A stretch of 64,000 nt of DNA from Acidobacteriota bacterium (GCA_023429845.1 JAEZCY010000207.1:4840-68839), one strand, 5' to 3'; shown: positions 33,256 through 43,217, counted from the stretch's first letter. The notes: generated by a model not told the origin, from the sequence alone. Program-made: numbers and translations.

Positions 33256-36200
33256 TCAGAAGTCGAAGCGCACGCCCAACTGGAACTGCCGCGAGGGATG
33301 CGCCGACCCGATCGTGGCGTACGAACCGCTGTTGGCGTCGACGTTCGGATTCGTGAGGTTCAGCGTGTTGAAGATGTTGAACACGTCGAAGATCGGCGTC
33401 AGGTTGTAGCGACCGCCGAACCGGAAGTTCTTGCGGAACGACAGGTCCATCTGCGAGAAGCCCGGACCTTCGATCATGCCCACGCGCGCCGAGCCGCGTC
33501 GATCCTCAGGCGGGTTGCCGAACGCCGCCCTGTTGAACCACTGGCTCTCGTCGCCGTCGATGTCGATCTCGCCACCGAGGTACTCGGCGCGGCGGTTGCC
33601 GATCGACGAGTTGCCCGTCGGCGTCAGGTACTGGCCCGACTGGAAGCGGAACTTGCTGCTCGCTTCCCACCCGCCGGCGATGGCTTCCAGCACCCCGCCG
33701 CGGTCGCGCAGCCACGGCAGACGGTAGGTCAGCGTGTTGACGAACGCATGGCGGCGGTCGAACGAGGCGGGACCGTAGAAGAAGTCGAGGTCGTTGGCGC
33801 CATCCGCGCTGTCGTTGTCGCCGTTGCCGCTGGCGTTGGTCAGCGCGCGACCGAGCGTGTAGGACACGGTGAACTGCAGGTCGCCGCGACGCTTGGCCGC
33901 GTAGAGCTGCATCGAGTGGTACTGCGAACTGGCGTCGCTGACCCGCATACGAATGGACGAGAAGCCCTTGTACGGTCGCAGGTAGTTCTCCGACACGCGC
34001 TGTGCGGACGGCAGCGCGTTGTTCGCGCGCAGGTCGTCGAAGCTGGCGCGGTTGATGTCCGGCTGCCGGATGAGACGACGACCGGTGTTGCCAACGTACG
34101 TGGCTTCGGCGAAGTAGCCGCCGCCGAGCTCCTTCTGCACACCGATGCTGTAGTTGGTCTGGTAGGGCAGCTTCATGTTCGGATCGATGGCGTTGATCGT
34201 GCCCACCGCGCCGACCGCTCCTGCGGCGCCGCTCGTCGGATCGGCGATGTTGAAGTTCTCGTACACGGTGACCGCGAGCACGGGCGGCAGGTTCAGCTGC
34301 GAGAACACCACATTGCCTTCGGGCTTGTCGTAGAACAGGCCGGCGCCACCGCGGACCACGGTCGTGGGGCTCAGCGAGTACGAGAAGCTGAAACGCGGCA
34401 TGAACAGGTGCTGCGCCTCGTACAGCCCGCGCGGCGCGCCGAACGGGATCTTGTCGTAGTCGCCACCCGTCAGCAGGTTCACGCGTCCCTGCTGATCCTC
34501 GGGAATGCCGTCACCGGCCAGCACGAGGCCGTTGAAGCGGTTGCCCACGCCGGGCACCAGCAGGCCGTTGGTGCGCAGCTGCACGGCCTGGCTCGGGTCG
34601 TACCGGGACGGGTCGAAGTTCACCAGGTTGTTCTGCTGCGTGTAGGTCGGGTCCGTGTACTCGTAGCGGATGCCGGCCTCGATGCTCAGGTTGTTGCGCA
34701 CGCGCCAGGTGTCGGACACGAAGGCCTGGTAGGTGGTGAAGCGGAAGAAGCCAACGGGATCTTCGGACGCTTCCTCGTAGGTGCGGAAGTTGCCGAGCAG
34801 CATGTCGGCGACGGAATGACCCGCGGTGTTCACGTTGCCACCCGTGTTGAAGTTCACCTGGCCGAAGTAGTTGCCGCGGCCGTTCTGGTCCTTGCGGTTG
34901 CGCGAGATCGCCACGCCGGTGCGCAACGAGTGGTTGCCGCGAATCCACGTCAGCGTGTCCTGCACCGTGATGTCCGTGGTGGGGGAGAGCAGCGCGAAGT
35001 CGGGGCCCCTGACACTGGCGAAGCCGGCGACCTGCACGTTCGGGATGCCGCCCGCCACGTAGCCGGGGATGTCGAACAACTCGGGATACGTGATGCCGTA
35101 GGTGTCGCGCAGCCACAGGTCGCCGACCGGCTTGATGCGCTGGCCGTTCCACGACGCGCCGATCTTGGCCTCGTTGATCAGGTTCGTGCTCACCACGTAC
35201 GTGTGGCCCACCTGGTAGCTCGACCCGGGCCGCGAACGGTCGGTCGGTACTGTCGGCAGCGCGGCGCCCGAGAAGGTGCCGAACGGCTCGATCAGGCTGT
35301 ACTCGTCGTGGATGTAGCGGCCGTACACCCGCTGCTTCTCCGTGGCCTGCCAGTCGAGGCGGACGATGTCCTGCCGCGACTCGAACGGGTTGTACTCCTG
35401 GAACGTCGCGTTGTTGGCCGTCGGCGTGTCGGCCCACTCGACGGCGCGACCCTGCATCGCACGGTAGATGTTGGCAAAGGCGCGGCCGTTCGACGTGATG
35501 CGGTCCTGCGGGATGACGTTGCCGGGGAACGGGTTGCCCGTCTGCGGGTCGCGCAGCACGCCGTCGTCGGCCGTGCCGACCACACCGTCGGCGCCGCGCA
35601 GCCGCACCGAGAAGTCGCCGTTCAGTTCGGCCGTCGTCGGCAGGGTCTGGCGCGACGGGTTGGTGAAGCGGTTGATGGTCTTGTACTGCTGGCCGCCGAA
35701 GAAGAACAGCTTGTTGCGGACGATCGGCCCGCCGAGCGCGCCCTCGAAATTCCGGAACTCGAGGGGCGGCTTCGTGCGATCGCCGTTGGCGTCGCGCGGC
35801 GCGAAGTAGTTCGGCGAGTCGAACTTCTCGTCGCGGATGTCGTAGCGCGCCGTGCCGCGGAACCTGTTGGTGCCGCTGCGGGTGACGACGTTGACGGCGG
35901 CGCCGCTGTTGCGTCCGAGTTCGGCCGAGAAGTTGGAGGTCTGGATCTTCACCTGCTCGATGAACGAGAGGCTCACGTTGTTGACCTGGCTGCCGTTGGA
36001 CCCGGAGTCCTGGTTCGAGGTGCCGTCGATCGTCAGGTTGTTGGTGTTGCCGCGATTGCCGTTGATCGACTGGCCCGTCGTGCTCAGGCTCGTGGCGAGC
36101 GCCAGCGGGTCGAAGTCGGTCGCCACGGCGCCCGGGATGAGCGAGGCGAGTTCGAGGTAGTTGCGGCCGTTGAAGGCGAGGTCCTTGATCTGCTGCGAGT

Positions 36201-36642
36201 CGATGGTGCGGGCGACCTCGCCCGACGTGCGGTTGACGGTCTCGCCGGCCGACGCCGTCACCTCGATCGACTCACTCAGTTCGCCGACGCCGAGCGCGAA
36301 GTCGGTCGTGAGGCGGCCGTCCGCCGTCAGGTTGAGGCCGGTCCGTTGTTGTCGCCGGAAGCCTTGCAGTTCGGCCGTCACGCTGTACGTGCCGACGGGG
36401 AGGTTGGTCACCGTGAAGACGCCGTTGTCGTCGGTGACGCGCGTGACGACGAGGCCGGTGCCCTCGTTGGTGATGGTGACCGACGTCCCTGGTAGGACGC
36501 CGCCCGATGTATCGGTGACGTGGCCGTCGATGCGGCCGGTGATGGTCTGAGCGAGAACGGGCGCGGCTGCGAGTACCAGCAGCAGCAGGGCACGTGCGAC
36601 GGCGCGCACGGCAGGAAGTTCTCGCGATGCGTCGTGAAACAT
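33256..36642 (-). CDS. TonB-dependent receptor, Oar-like, with carboxypeptidase-regulatory domain
   Basis: A 1128-residue outer-membrane protein. A signal peptide (ALLLLVLAAAPVLAQ) leads into a carboxypeptidase-regulatory-like beta domain (GRIDGHVTDTSGGVLPGTSVTITNEGTG...VTDDNGVFTVTNLPVGTYSV). A plug domain follows, then a long beta-barrel ending with FQLGVRFDF, whose terminal Phe is typical of BAM substrates. The strong AGAAGGAG before the ATG fixes the start. Such receptors are abundant in Acidobacteriota and import oligosaccharides or other large nutrients. It is divergent from a GH78 gene, which suggests a rhamnose-containing substrate; that is inference. Confidence 0.92.
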   Translation of the reverse strand: MFHDASRELPAVRAVARALLLLVLAAAPVLAQTITGRIDGHVTDTSGGVLPGTSVTITNEGTGLVVTRVTDDNGVFTVTNLPVGTYSVTAELQGFRRQQRTGLNLTADGRLTTDFALGVGELSESIEVTASAGETVNRTSGEVARTIDSQQIKDLAFNGRNYLELASLIPGAVATDFDPLALATSLSTTGQSINGNRGNTNNLTIDGTSNQDSGSNGSQVNNVSLSFIEQVKIQTSNFSAELGRNSGAAVNVVTRSGTNRFRGTARYDIRDEKFDSPNYFAPRDANGDRTKPPLEFRNFEGALGGPIVRNKLFFFGGQQYKTINRFTNPSRQTLPTTAELNGDFSVRLRGADGVVGTADDGVLRDPQTGNPFPGNVIPQDRITSNGRAFANIYRAMQGRAVEWADTPTANNATFQEYNPFESRQDIVRLDWQATEKQRVYGRYIHDEYSLIEPFGTFSGAALPTVPTDRSRPGSSYQVGHTYVVSTNLINEAKIGASWNGQRIKPVGDLWLRDTYGITYPELFDIPGYVAGGIPNVQVAGFASVRGPDFALLSPTTDITVQDTLTWIRGNHSLRTGVAISRNRKDQNGRGNYFGQVNFNTGGNVNTAGHSVADMLLGNFRTYEEASEDPVGFFRFTTYQAFVSDTWRVRNNLSIEAGIRYEYTDPTYTQQNNLVNFDPSRYDPSQAVQLRTNGLLVPGVGNRFNGLVLAGDGIPEDQQGRVNLLTGGDYDKIPFGAPRGLYEAQHLFMPRFSFSYSLSPTTVVRGGAGLFYDKPEGNVVFSQLNLPPVLAVTVYENFNIADPTSGAAGAVGAVGTINAIDPNMKLPYQTNYSIGVQKELGGGYFAEATYVGNTGRRLIRQPDINRASFDDLRANNALPSAQRVSENYLRPYKGFSSIRMRVSDASSQYHSMQLYAAKRRGDLQFTVSYTLGRALTNASGNGDNDSADGANDLDFFYGPASFDRRHAFVNTLTYRLPWLRDRGGVLEAIAGGWEASSKFRFQSGQYLTPTGNSSIGNRRAEYLGGEIDIDGDESQWFNRAAFGNPPEDRRGSARVGMIEGPGFSQMDLSFRKNFRFGGRYNLTPIFDVFNIFNTLNLTNPNVDANSGSYATIGSAHPSRQFQLGVRFDF

Positions 36643-36656
36643 CAGCGCTCCTTCTG

Positions 36657-36674
36657 GACCAATTGGTCTTACAA
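36657..36674. promoter_or_regulatory. Candidate GntR/FadR-type operator between receptor and GH78 genes
   Basis: Two overlapping symmetric elements: the perfect palindrome GACCAATTGGTC (36657-36668), and TTGGTCTTACAA (36663-36674), whose complement TTGTAAGACCAA fits the FadR-subfamily pattern TnGTnnnACnA. They lie just downstream of the receptor's predicted transcription start, a position suited to repression. No GntR gene lies in the window. Confidence 0.55.
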
Positions 36675-36684
36675 GTTTGGCGAT

Positions 36685-36712
36685 ATCGTAAGCCCATCGA
36701 GTCCATTGTCAA
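36685..36712 (-). promoter_or_regulatory. Sigma-70-type promoter of the TonB-dependent receptor gene
   Basis: On the minus strand a perfect TTGACA (36707-36712), a 16-base spacer and TACGAT (36685-36690). Initiation would fall near 36678, within a few bases of the candidate operator. Confidence 0.65.
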
Positions 36713-36767
36713 GCAGGAAATGCGTGTCACAATCGGCGTCTCGAACTGAAGGACCGGAGGTGTCTGC

Positions 36768-39164
36768 GTGCGCCGTTTGCTGCGTTCCGCGTCAATCGCG
36801 GCCATGGCCGTGGTCAGCGCTTGTGCCTCGGGTGGCCTGACCTGCGTCACAGCACGACAGCAGGAGTTTTCTCGTCCGCCGCAGCGGTGGACGGCACGCT
36901 GGATTGCGGCGCCGGACGCGTCGCCGACAGCCTTCGGCGTCTACCACTTCCGCCGGTCGTTCGAGTTGCCGCGAAAGCCGGGGCGGTTCGTGCTCCACGT
37001 CACGGCCGACAACCGCTACCAGCTCTTCGTCAACGGCGCGAGGGTCGTGTGGGGACCGGCGCGCGGGGAGTTGTCCGCCTGGCCCTATGAGACCGTCGAC
37101 ATTGCCAGCCACTTGCGTCCCGGCCGCAACGTGCTGGCGGTCCTCGTGTGGAACTTCGCCGAGCACGCGCCGCTCGCCCAGCAGACGTGGCAGACCGGGT
37201 TGATGGTGCAGGGCGACGGCGACGCCGAAGCCGTCGTGAACACGTCCACCGCCTGGCTGGCGACGACAAACCGGGCGTACACGCCGCTGCCGATCGACTT
37301 CGGCATGGTGCGTGGCTATTGGGCGGCGGGCGCCGCCGAGCGGGTGGACGGCGAGGCGTATCCGTGGGGCTGGGAGCAGCCCGAGTTCGACGCGGCCGGG
37401 TGGCGGCAGGCGGTCGCGGGACCTCCGGCGCGGCCCCGTGAGGCGCGCGACGCGCATTCGCGGCACATGCTCGTGGCCCGCGACATCCCTCTGATGGAGG
37501 AGCGGGTCGAGCGCATCGCGAGACTGCGCGAGAGCAGCGGCACGACGGTCCCCCCGGGCTTCCCGGGCGTGCCCGCGCGGTTGGACATCGGCAGCCGCAG
37601 CCGCGTGCGCCTGCTCGTGGATCGCGGCGAACTGACGACTGCCTACCCCGAGCTCGAGGTGTCGGGCGGCCGGGGCGCGACGATAGGCGTCCGCTACGCC
37701 GAGGCGCTCTACCTCGGGGCCAAGGGCAACGACAAGGGACACCGCGACGAGGTCGCCGGCAAGACGTTCGGGGGCTACGGCGACGAGTTCCTGCCCGATG
37801 GCGGCGGGCGCCGCGTCTTCCGGCCGCTCTGGTGGCGCACCTTCCGTTATCTCGAGCTGACCATCGAGACGGCAGGCGAGCCGCTGGTGCTGCACGATCT
37901 CCGGTCGGTGTACACGAGCTATCCGTTCGTGCAGACGGCGCATTTCAGCGCCGACCGCGCTGACCTCGACCGCATGATGGAGGTCGGCTGGCGGACGGCG
38001 CGCGTGTGCGCCCACGAGACGTACATGGACTGTCCGTACTACGAGCAGCTCCAGTATGCCGGCGACACGCGCATCCAGGCGCTCGTGTCGTACTACATGT
38101 CGGGCGACGCGCGCCTGGCCCGACAGGCCATCTCCGCGCTCGACGCGTCACGCACCCACGAGGGGCTGACGTTCAGCCGCGCTCCGTCGCGGTTGCCGCA
38201 GTACATCCCGCCGTTCTCGCTGTGGTGGATCGGCATGGTGCACGATTTCTCCCGCTACCAGGACGACCCCGCGTTCGTGCGCGCGCAGCTGCCCGGCATT
38301 CGCGCGGTGCTCGCGTACTTCGCCGCCCGGCAGCGTCCCGATGGGCATCTGGCCGATATCGGCTGGTGGAACTTCGTGGACTGGGTCGATGCGTGGCCCG
38401 ACGGCGTGCCGCCGCACGGCACGCGCGGCGAGTCCGCGCCGCTGGATCTGCAGTTACTGCTGGCCCTGCAGTATGCGGCCGAGATCATGTCCGGGCAGGG
38501 CGAACGCATCCAGGCCGAAAGCTATCTCGCGTCGGCGGCGAGTCTGCGCACCGCGATCCGTCGCACCTACTGGATGCCGCAGCGCCGTCTGTTCGCCGAC
38601 GTCGCCGGTGGCAGCCGCGTCTCGCAACACACGCAGGCACTGGCCATCCTTGCTGGCGTGGCCGAGCCCGGCGAGATGGCGCCGCTCGTCGAACGCATGC
38701 TGAGCGACGCAGACCTGGCGCCAGCGTCGATCTACTTCAAGTACTACGTCCACCGGGCGGTCATCCACGCGGGCCTCGGCGATCGGTACCTCGACCTGCT
38801 CGGGGAGTGGCGGCGGATGCTCGACCTCGGCCTCACGACCTGGGCCGAGAACGCCGAGCCGACGCGTTCGGATGCGCATGCCTGGGGCTCGAGTCCCAAC
38901 ATCGAGTTCCTGCGCACCGTGCTCGGCGTCGACAGCGCCGCACACGGGTTCCGTGTCGTGCGCATCGCCCCCCACCTCGGCGCGCTCACGCGCGTCTCGG
39001 GACGGGTGCCGCACCCGAAGGGATTCGTGGATGTCGCGCTCACACGAGCCGGCGACGGCCTGCAGGCACGAATCACGCTGCCCGACGGCGTGACGGGGGA
39101 ACTCGTGTGGAAAGGAAAGACTTACGACATTCGCCCGGGCGATCAGCTGGTGTCCGCGCGCTGA
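36768..39164 (+). CDS. GH78-type alpha-L-rhamnosidase-like lipoprotein
   Basis: 798 residues. The N-terminus looks like a lipoprotein signal (SIAAMAVVSACAS). It is followed by a jelly-roll domain (TARWIAAPD, YHFRRSFELPRKPGRFVLHVTADNRYQLFVNG). The central six-hairpin barrel has ETYMDCPYYEQLQYAGDTR, matching the GH78 acidic motif (DCPxR/Y...GD), and WAENAEPTRSDAHAWGSSP. GH78 enzymes release L-rhamnose from plant polysaccharides and glycosides. It is divergent from the TonB receptor across a 125-base control region. Exact substrate is not determined. Confidence 0.85.
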   Translation: MRRLLRSASIAAMAVVSACASGGLTCVTARQQEFSRPPQRWTARWIAAPDASPTAFGVYHFRRSFELPRKPGRFVLHVTADNRYQLFVNGARVVWGPARGELSAWPYETVDIASHLRPGRNVLAVLVWNFAEHAPLAQQTWQTGLMVQGDGDAEAVVNTSTAWLATTNRAYTPLPIDFGMVRGYWAAGAAERVDGEAYPWGWEQPEFDAAGWRQAVAGPPARPREARDAHSRHMLVARDIPLMEERVERIARLRESSGTTVPPGFPGVPARLDIGSRSRVRLLVDRGELTTAYPELEVSGGRGATIGVRYAEALYLGAKGNDKGHRDEVAGKTFGGYGDEFLPDGGGRRVFRPLWWRTFRYLELTIETAGEPLVLHDLRSVYTSYPFVQTAHFSADRADLDRMMEVGWRTARVCAHETYMDCPYYEQLQYAGDTRIQALVSYYMSGDARLARQAISALDASRTHEGLTFSRAPSRLPQYIPPFSLWWIGMVHDFSRYQDDPAFVRAQLPGIRAVLAYFAARQRPDGHLADIGWWNFVDWVDAWPDGVPPHGTRGESAPLDLQLLLALQYAAEIMSGQGERIQAESYLASAASLRTAIRRTYWMPQRRLFADVAGGSRVSQHTQALAILAGVAEPGEMAPLVERMLSDADLAPASIYFKYYVHRAVIHAGLGDRYLDLLGEWRRMLDLGLTTWAENAEPTRSDAHAWGSSPNIEFLRTVLGVDSAAHGFRVVRIAPHLGALTRVSGRVPHPKGFVDVALTRAGDGLQARITLPDGVTGELVWKGKTYDIRPGDQLVSAR

Positions 39165-39225
39165 GTGCGGCGCCCGGAGCCCCGTCCGGTGTCACTGTAT
39201 CCGGCCCCCGAGCCCGCGGGCCCGC

Positions 39226-39298
39226 TTGCCCATTGCCGTTTGCCGCCTGCCGGCTGCGCGGTTCCCGCGTGCCATTTGCCATTTGCCGGTTGCCGTCC
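39226..39298. repeat. Degenerate heptamer repeat (TTGCCnn)n
   Basis: A run of about ten 7-base units variably reading TTGCCCA, TTGCCGT, TTGCCGC, CTGCCGG, TGCCATT, TTGCCGG, in the gap between the convergent GH78 and GMC genes. Short tracts of the same character (GGCTGCA/GGCTGCC) stand at 16062-16088. Confidence 0.6.
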
Positions 39299-39302
39299 CG
39301 GC

Positions 39303-40997
39303 CTACACGTTCCCGCGCTTCATCTCCTCCATCAGGTGGTCGGTCGAACGCACCGTCAGCGCCATGATGGTGAGCGTGGGGTTCTGACACCCTCCCGACG
39401 TGAAGCCACTCGCGTCGGTCACGAGCAGGTTCGGGATGTCGTGCGTCTGCTGGAACTGGTTGAGGACGGACACCCTGGGATCGGCGCCCATGCGGGCGAT
39501 CCCCATCTCGTGGATGCCGTAGCCAGGCACGCGATCGAGAAAGAAGAACGGCCGGATGTTGCGGCCGCCGGCGGCCTCCAGCATCTCCGCGGCGGCGTAT
39601 CCCATGTCGGGGATCATCTTCTTCTCGTTCTCCTTCCATTCCATGGAGATGCGGAGTACGGGGATGCCGAAGGCGTCCACGACGCCCGGGTCGATCGCCA
39701 CGTGGTTGTCCTCGTAGGGCAGCACTTCGCCGAAGCCGGAGAAGGAGAACTGCGTCACACCCGAGGCCTTCACCGCGTCCGTGTACCGCGCGCCGAAACC
39801 GGGGAGGGCGAAGTTGAAGTTGGACGAGCCTCCACCCTGGTACCCATAGCCCCGCAGGAACTCCTTGTGCCTCGGCTCCCCCGGCCGGTTGCGGAAGCGG
39901 ATGGTGTAGGTGCCGTTGGGGCGATTCGGGCCGTTGAGACTCGGCGTGGACGGGACGTCGGGGAACTCCGCCGCCGCCCCTCCCGCCACCCACGTGTGAT
40001 CCATCAGGTACTTGCCGAGCGCGCCGCTGCTGTTGGCCAGGCCACCGGGGGCACTGTTCAGCAGGATGCGCACGGACTCCAGCGCCTGCGCCGCGAGGAT
40101 CACGGCGCGCGCGTTGACTTCGCGCAGTTGCCTCGTCTGGCGATCGATGTAGGACACGCCGCGCGCCTTCTTGCCCGTGTCGTCCATCAGCACCTGGTAC
40201 ACCATCGCGTTCTGGATGAGGGTGCACTTGCCCGTCTTCAGCGCGTCGGCCACCGTGGTGAAGGCGGAGTTGAAGTACGAGTGGGTGGCGCAGCCGCGTT
40301 CGCAGGGCCCGCAGTAGTGACACGCGGCGCGGCCGTTGATCGGCTTGGTGATGTTGGCCGCGCGGCCAATCGTCAGCGTCCGCTTGAACGCCTTCTTGAT
40401 GGAGTTGCGCACGTGGTGCTCGACGCAGGCCAGACCCATCGGCGGGTGGAACTTGCTGTCGGGCAGCATCGGGTCGTTTTCGGGCATGCCCGAGATGCCG
40501 ACGTACTCCTCGACCAGGTCGTAGTACGCCTCGAGATCCTTGTAGGAAATCGGCCAGTCGATGCCGTGTCCATCGATGCTCGCGGCCTTGAAGTCGAGGT
40601 CACCGAAGCGATAGCTCTGGCGCCCCCACACGTTGGTCCGCCCGCCGATGATGCGCGTGCGGCCCTGCCACGAGAACGGCTTGCCCTGCGCCGTCGTGTA
40701 GGGCTCCTCGAGGTCGTTGACGAACCAGTCGTAGTTGTACTCGGTGCAGGCGTAGCAGTCCTTCTGTCGCGGACGCGTCTCCCGGATGCGATCGTTGGCG
40801 CGGTTGCGATACTCGAGGGTGTACGCCGGCGCGTGCTCGCGGTAATCGGCGTCGGTGAGCGCACGCCCCGCGTCGAGCAGGGCGACGTTGACTCCGGCTT
40901 CCGAAAGGCGCTTGGCCGCCCACCCTCCGGAAGCTCCCGACCCGACGACGATCACGTCGAACGTGCGATTCGCTTTGTCACGCGAGGCTTGCGCCAC
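39303..40997 (-). CDS. GMC family FAD-dependent oxidoreductase
   Basis: 564 residues. An N-terminal FAD fold ([29 protein letters not shown]) is followed by [18 protein letters not shown] and a Cys-rich [17 protein letters not shown] segment. The GMC C-terminal signature is present ([28 protein letters not shown]). Members of this subgroup oxidise sugars or sugar acids with a small Tat-exported subunit 3. The divergent neighbour is that subunit, so the pair probably forms one dehydrogenase. It has no signal of its own and may be co-exported. The true substrate is unknown. Confidence 0.9.
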   Translation of the reverse strand: MAQASRDKANRTFDVIVVGSGASGGWAAKRLSEAGVNVALLDAGRALTDADYREHAPAYTLEYRNRANDRIRETRPRQKDCYACTEYNYDWFVNDLEEPYTTAQGKPFSWQGRTRIIGGRTNVWGRQSYRFGDLDFKAASIDGHGIDWPISYKDLEAYYDLVEEYVGISGMPENDPMLPDSKFHPPMGLACVEHHVRNSIKKAFKRTLTIGRAANITKPINGRAACHYCGPCERGCATHSYFNSAFTTVADALKTGKCTLIQNAMVYQVLMDDTGKKARGVSYIDRQTRQLREVNARAVILAAQALESVRILLNSAPGGLANSSGALGKYLMDHTWVAGGAAAEFPDVPSTPSLNGPNRPNGTYTIRFRNRPGEPRHKEFLRGYGYQGGGSSNFNFALPGFGARYTDAVKASGVTQFSFSGFGEVLPYEDNHVAIDPGVVDAFGIPVLRISMEWKENEKKMIPDMGYAAAEMLEAAGGRNIRPFFFLDRVPGYGIHEMGIARMGADPRVSVLNQFQQTHDIPNLLVTDASGFTSGGCQNPTLTIMALTVRSTDHLMEEMKRGNV

Positions 40998-41157
40998 TGG
41001 CCTGGCTCCTGGGACTGAGGGACGAAGTGTGGCGCAGCATAGCGATTGCTCCAGCGTGGGTCAAATCCGGGCGGTGCCTTGCCCGACGGCGCGCAGCGGT
41101 GCGAGCCGTGTGCTATCGTGCGCCGAACCCGTCATTCCGCCAGGAGGAGTCGCGCGC

Positions 41158-41847
41158 ATGAAGGAAGGTCGCTCGCTGCCGGTCATCCAACCCGGGGTCG
41201 AGCCCGGCGTGTCGCGCCGCGCGGCATTGCAGACGCTCGCCGCCGGCGTCGGCGCGTCACTCGCGGTGCCCGGCCTCGCCGCGGCCGACGATCACCCGGT
41301 GCACAAGCACGTCGCCCACGCTGGCGGACAGGCGCGGACGCCGAGCAGCCAGTCGAAGCCTGCGGGGTACACCCCGGTGACCTTCGACGCCCACCAGTTC
41401 GCGACCGTGGTGCTGCTGGCCGACCTGATCGTGCCGGGCGCGAAGGCGTCGGGCACCCCGGAGTTCCTCGACAAGCTGCTCGCCGCGGAGTCATCCGAGA
41501 CGCGCCGCCGGTTCTTCACCGCCCTGGGCGCCATGGAAGGTGCGGCGCTGAAGATGCACCGCTCGCCCTTCAAGGACCTGACGCCCGACCAGCAGAACGC
41601 GCTGCTCACGGAAGCGTCGGCGGCGCAGCCCGGTCGCGCGCCGGTGTTCTGGAAGAAAGGCGATCCGATCCCCGTGCCGGAGGGGCCGGCGGGACCGCCA
41701 ACGTTGCGCGACCACTTCGATCACGTGAAGGGGTGGGTGTCGGGGATCCACTTCGCGTCGGAGCCGGGCATGAAGGCGCTCGGGTACACGGGCAACGTGT
41801 TCCACGAGACCTACCCGGGCTGCCAGCACAACGGCCAGCACGGCTGA
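41158..41847 (+). CDS. Gluconate 2-dehydrogenase subunit 3 family protein, Tat-exported
   Basis: 229 residues. The N-terminus has a twin-arginine signal (VSRRAALQTLAAGVGASLAVPGLAAA). The mature part shows the subunit 3 pattern (FATVVLLADLIVPGAKASGTPEFLDKLL, RRRFFTALGAMEGAA, DLTPDQQNALL) and ends with FHETYPGCQHNG. AGGAGGAG (41142-41149) precedes the ATG at 41158. It is divergent from the GMC oxidoreductase gene and is probably the chaperone-like partner that exports and stabilises it. Confidence 0.88.
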   Translation: MKEGRSLPVIQPGVEPGVSRRAALQTLAAGVGASLAVPGLAAADDHPVHKHVAHAGGQARTPSSQSKPAGYTPVTFDAHQFATVVLLADLIVPGAKASGTPEFLDKLLAAESSETRRRFFTALGAMEGAALKMHRSPFKDLTPDQQNALLTEASAAQPGRAPVFWKKGDPIPVPEGPAGPPTLRDHFDHVKGWVSGIHFASEPGMKALGYTGNVFHETYPGCQHNGQHG

Positions 41848-41921
41848 CGGACCGATCAGACTCACGGGCGACCGACGATCGTCTGGTCGTCAGGTGCGAG
41901 CCGCCGGGGCGGCGCGCTGCG

Positions 41922-43085
41922 TCAACTCGCGCGCGGTCGTCGCGTCAGGCTGCCTTTCGCGAGCGCGCGGAAACTGCGGCCCGTCCGCAGGCTGTCGAGC
42001 CTGCGGACTCCTATCGCCGCCGATGCGTCAGCCGCTGACAGCCCGAACAGGCTCAGCTGCGGTCCGTCCGCCGTGAGTCCATGCGCCACGACGCTGACGC
42101 GCTCGGGCGCGTCGCCGAACTTCCACAACCGCGCCGCCAGCGTGCGTGCCGCCGGCGCCAGGTCTGCACGGTGGCGAGCCGCCTCACGCAGGGTAAGGCT
42201 GCGGCTGCGGAATTTCTGGTCGTGCCCCATCACACGCACCGTGATCGCGTGGGCGAATGCCCCGATCTGCGTGAGCCGCTGGGCGAGCTGGTCGGCGAGA
42301 TGCTCGGCCGAGAGCTGCACGTCTTCGGACGTCGGGGCCGCACCCAACTGCATGGCGCGGGTGAGGCTGCGAGGCAGCGCGGTGCTGGCGAGTGGTCGCG
42401 GGTCTTCTGCGCGCGCAGCCCGCCACACGGCGGCCCAACCGTTTCCCAGAGCCGATTCGGCTTCGTGCGGCGCCAGGGCGGCGATCGCGCCGATTGTCGT
42501 CACGCCGCGCGCGGCGAGCCGTTCCCGTGCTGCAGCCGACAGCGCCGGCAGCCACCGTGCGTCGAGGGGCGCGAGGAAGCGCGCGTCGTACCCCGGGAGC
42601 ACCTGCAGCAGTCCGGACGGCGCGACGAGGGTTCCGGCGACCGTGGCCGCCACTTCGGTGTGGGCGATGCCAACGGCGGATGACAGTCCCAGCTCGTCGC
42701 GGATCGCGCGCTGCATCGCGTCGGCGGCAGCCGCCAGCGTACCCCGCCGGATTGCGCTGACAGGGATGATGGCGCGATCGATCGACACCCAATCCACGTC
42801 CGTGCACCAGCGGCGCACGAGCTCGTCGAGCGTGGACGCGGCTTCCGCATAGCGGTCGAGGATGCCGGGCACGAAACGCGCGTGGGGCAGCGCGCGTGCG
42901 GCGGCGCGAATCGGCATGCCGGGGCTGACGCCCGCGGCCCGTGCCACCCGGCAGGACGCGACGACCTGGCCTGCGCTGTCGGCCCCGCCGCCGACAACCA
43001 GCGGCACGCCGGGTGGGAGACCTTCCCACCGACGCTCGACGTCGACAACGAAGTCCGGCAGCCAGAGAGAGAGCAGCATCGCCAT
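41922..43085 (-). CDS. ImuB-like, probably inactive Y-family DNA polymerase homologue
   Basis: About 387 residues. The N-terminus (LLSLWLPDFVVDVERRWEGLPPGVPLVV) and the region around VSIDRAIIPV align with the Y-family palm. The catalytic SxDE motif reads SIDR (Arg104 instead of Glu), and the first acidic motif is atypical. This loss is a hallmark of ImuB, a beta-clamp-binding partner of DnaE2 in SOS mutagenesis. The little-finger part is recognisable (VRVMGHDQKFRSRSLTLREA). ImuA and DnaE2 are not in the window. The gene follows lexA and a DUF3467 gene on the same strand. An ATG at 43124 is an alternative start. Confidence 0.75.
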   Translation of the reverse strand: MAMLLSLWLPDFVVDVERRWEGLPPGVPLVVGGGADSAGQVVASCRVARAAGVSPGMPIRAAARALPHARFVPGILDRYAEAASTLDELVRRWCTDVDWVSIDRAIIPVSAIRRGTLAAAADAMQRAIRDELGLSSAVGIAHTEVAATVAGTLVAPSGLLQVLPGYDARFLAPLDARWLPALSAAARERLAARGVTTIGAIAALAPHEAESALGNGWAAVWRAARAEDPRPLASTALPRSLTRAMQLGAAPTSEDVQLSAEHLADQLAQRLTQIGAFAHAITVRVMGHDQKFRSRSLTLREAARHRADLAPAARTLAARLWKFGDAPERVSVVAHGLTADGPQLSLFGLSAADASAAIGVRRLDSLRTGRSFRALAKGSLTRRPRAS

Positions 43086-43217
43086 CGTGTGGTGTCTACG
43101 GTCGCGCAACGGCAGGTCTGACACCGGCGTTCGGCCCGTGCCTCTGCGAGCGTCACCACCCCGGGGGCGTCGAAACGTCCGTCGCCGCGGCGGCCACGTT
43201 GGGGCGCTCCGACCTGC

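Noticed and set aside
33298..36495. A very long open frame (over 1000 codons) on the plus strand opposite the TonB-dependent receptor
   Set aside because: Composition is Arg/Val/Ala/His-rich with no domain; the minus strand encodes a full receptor with signal peptide and terminal Phe. High GC makes antisense frames stay open.
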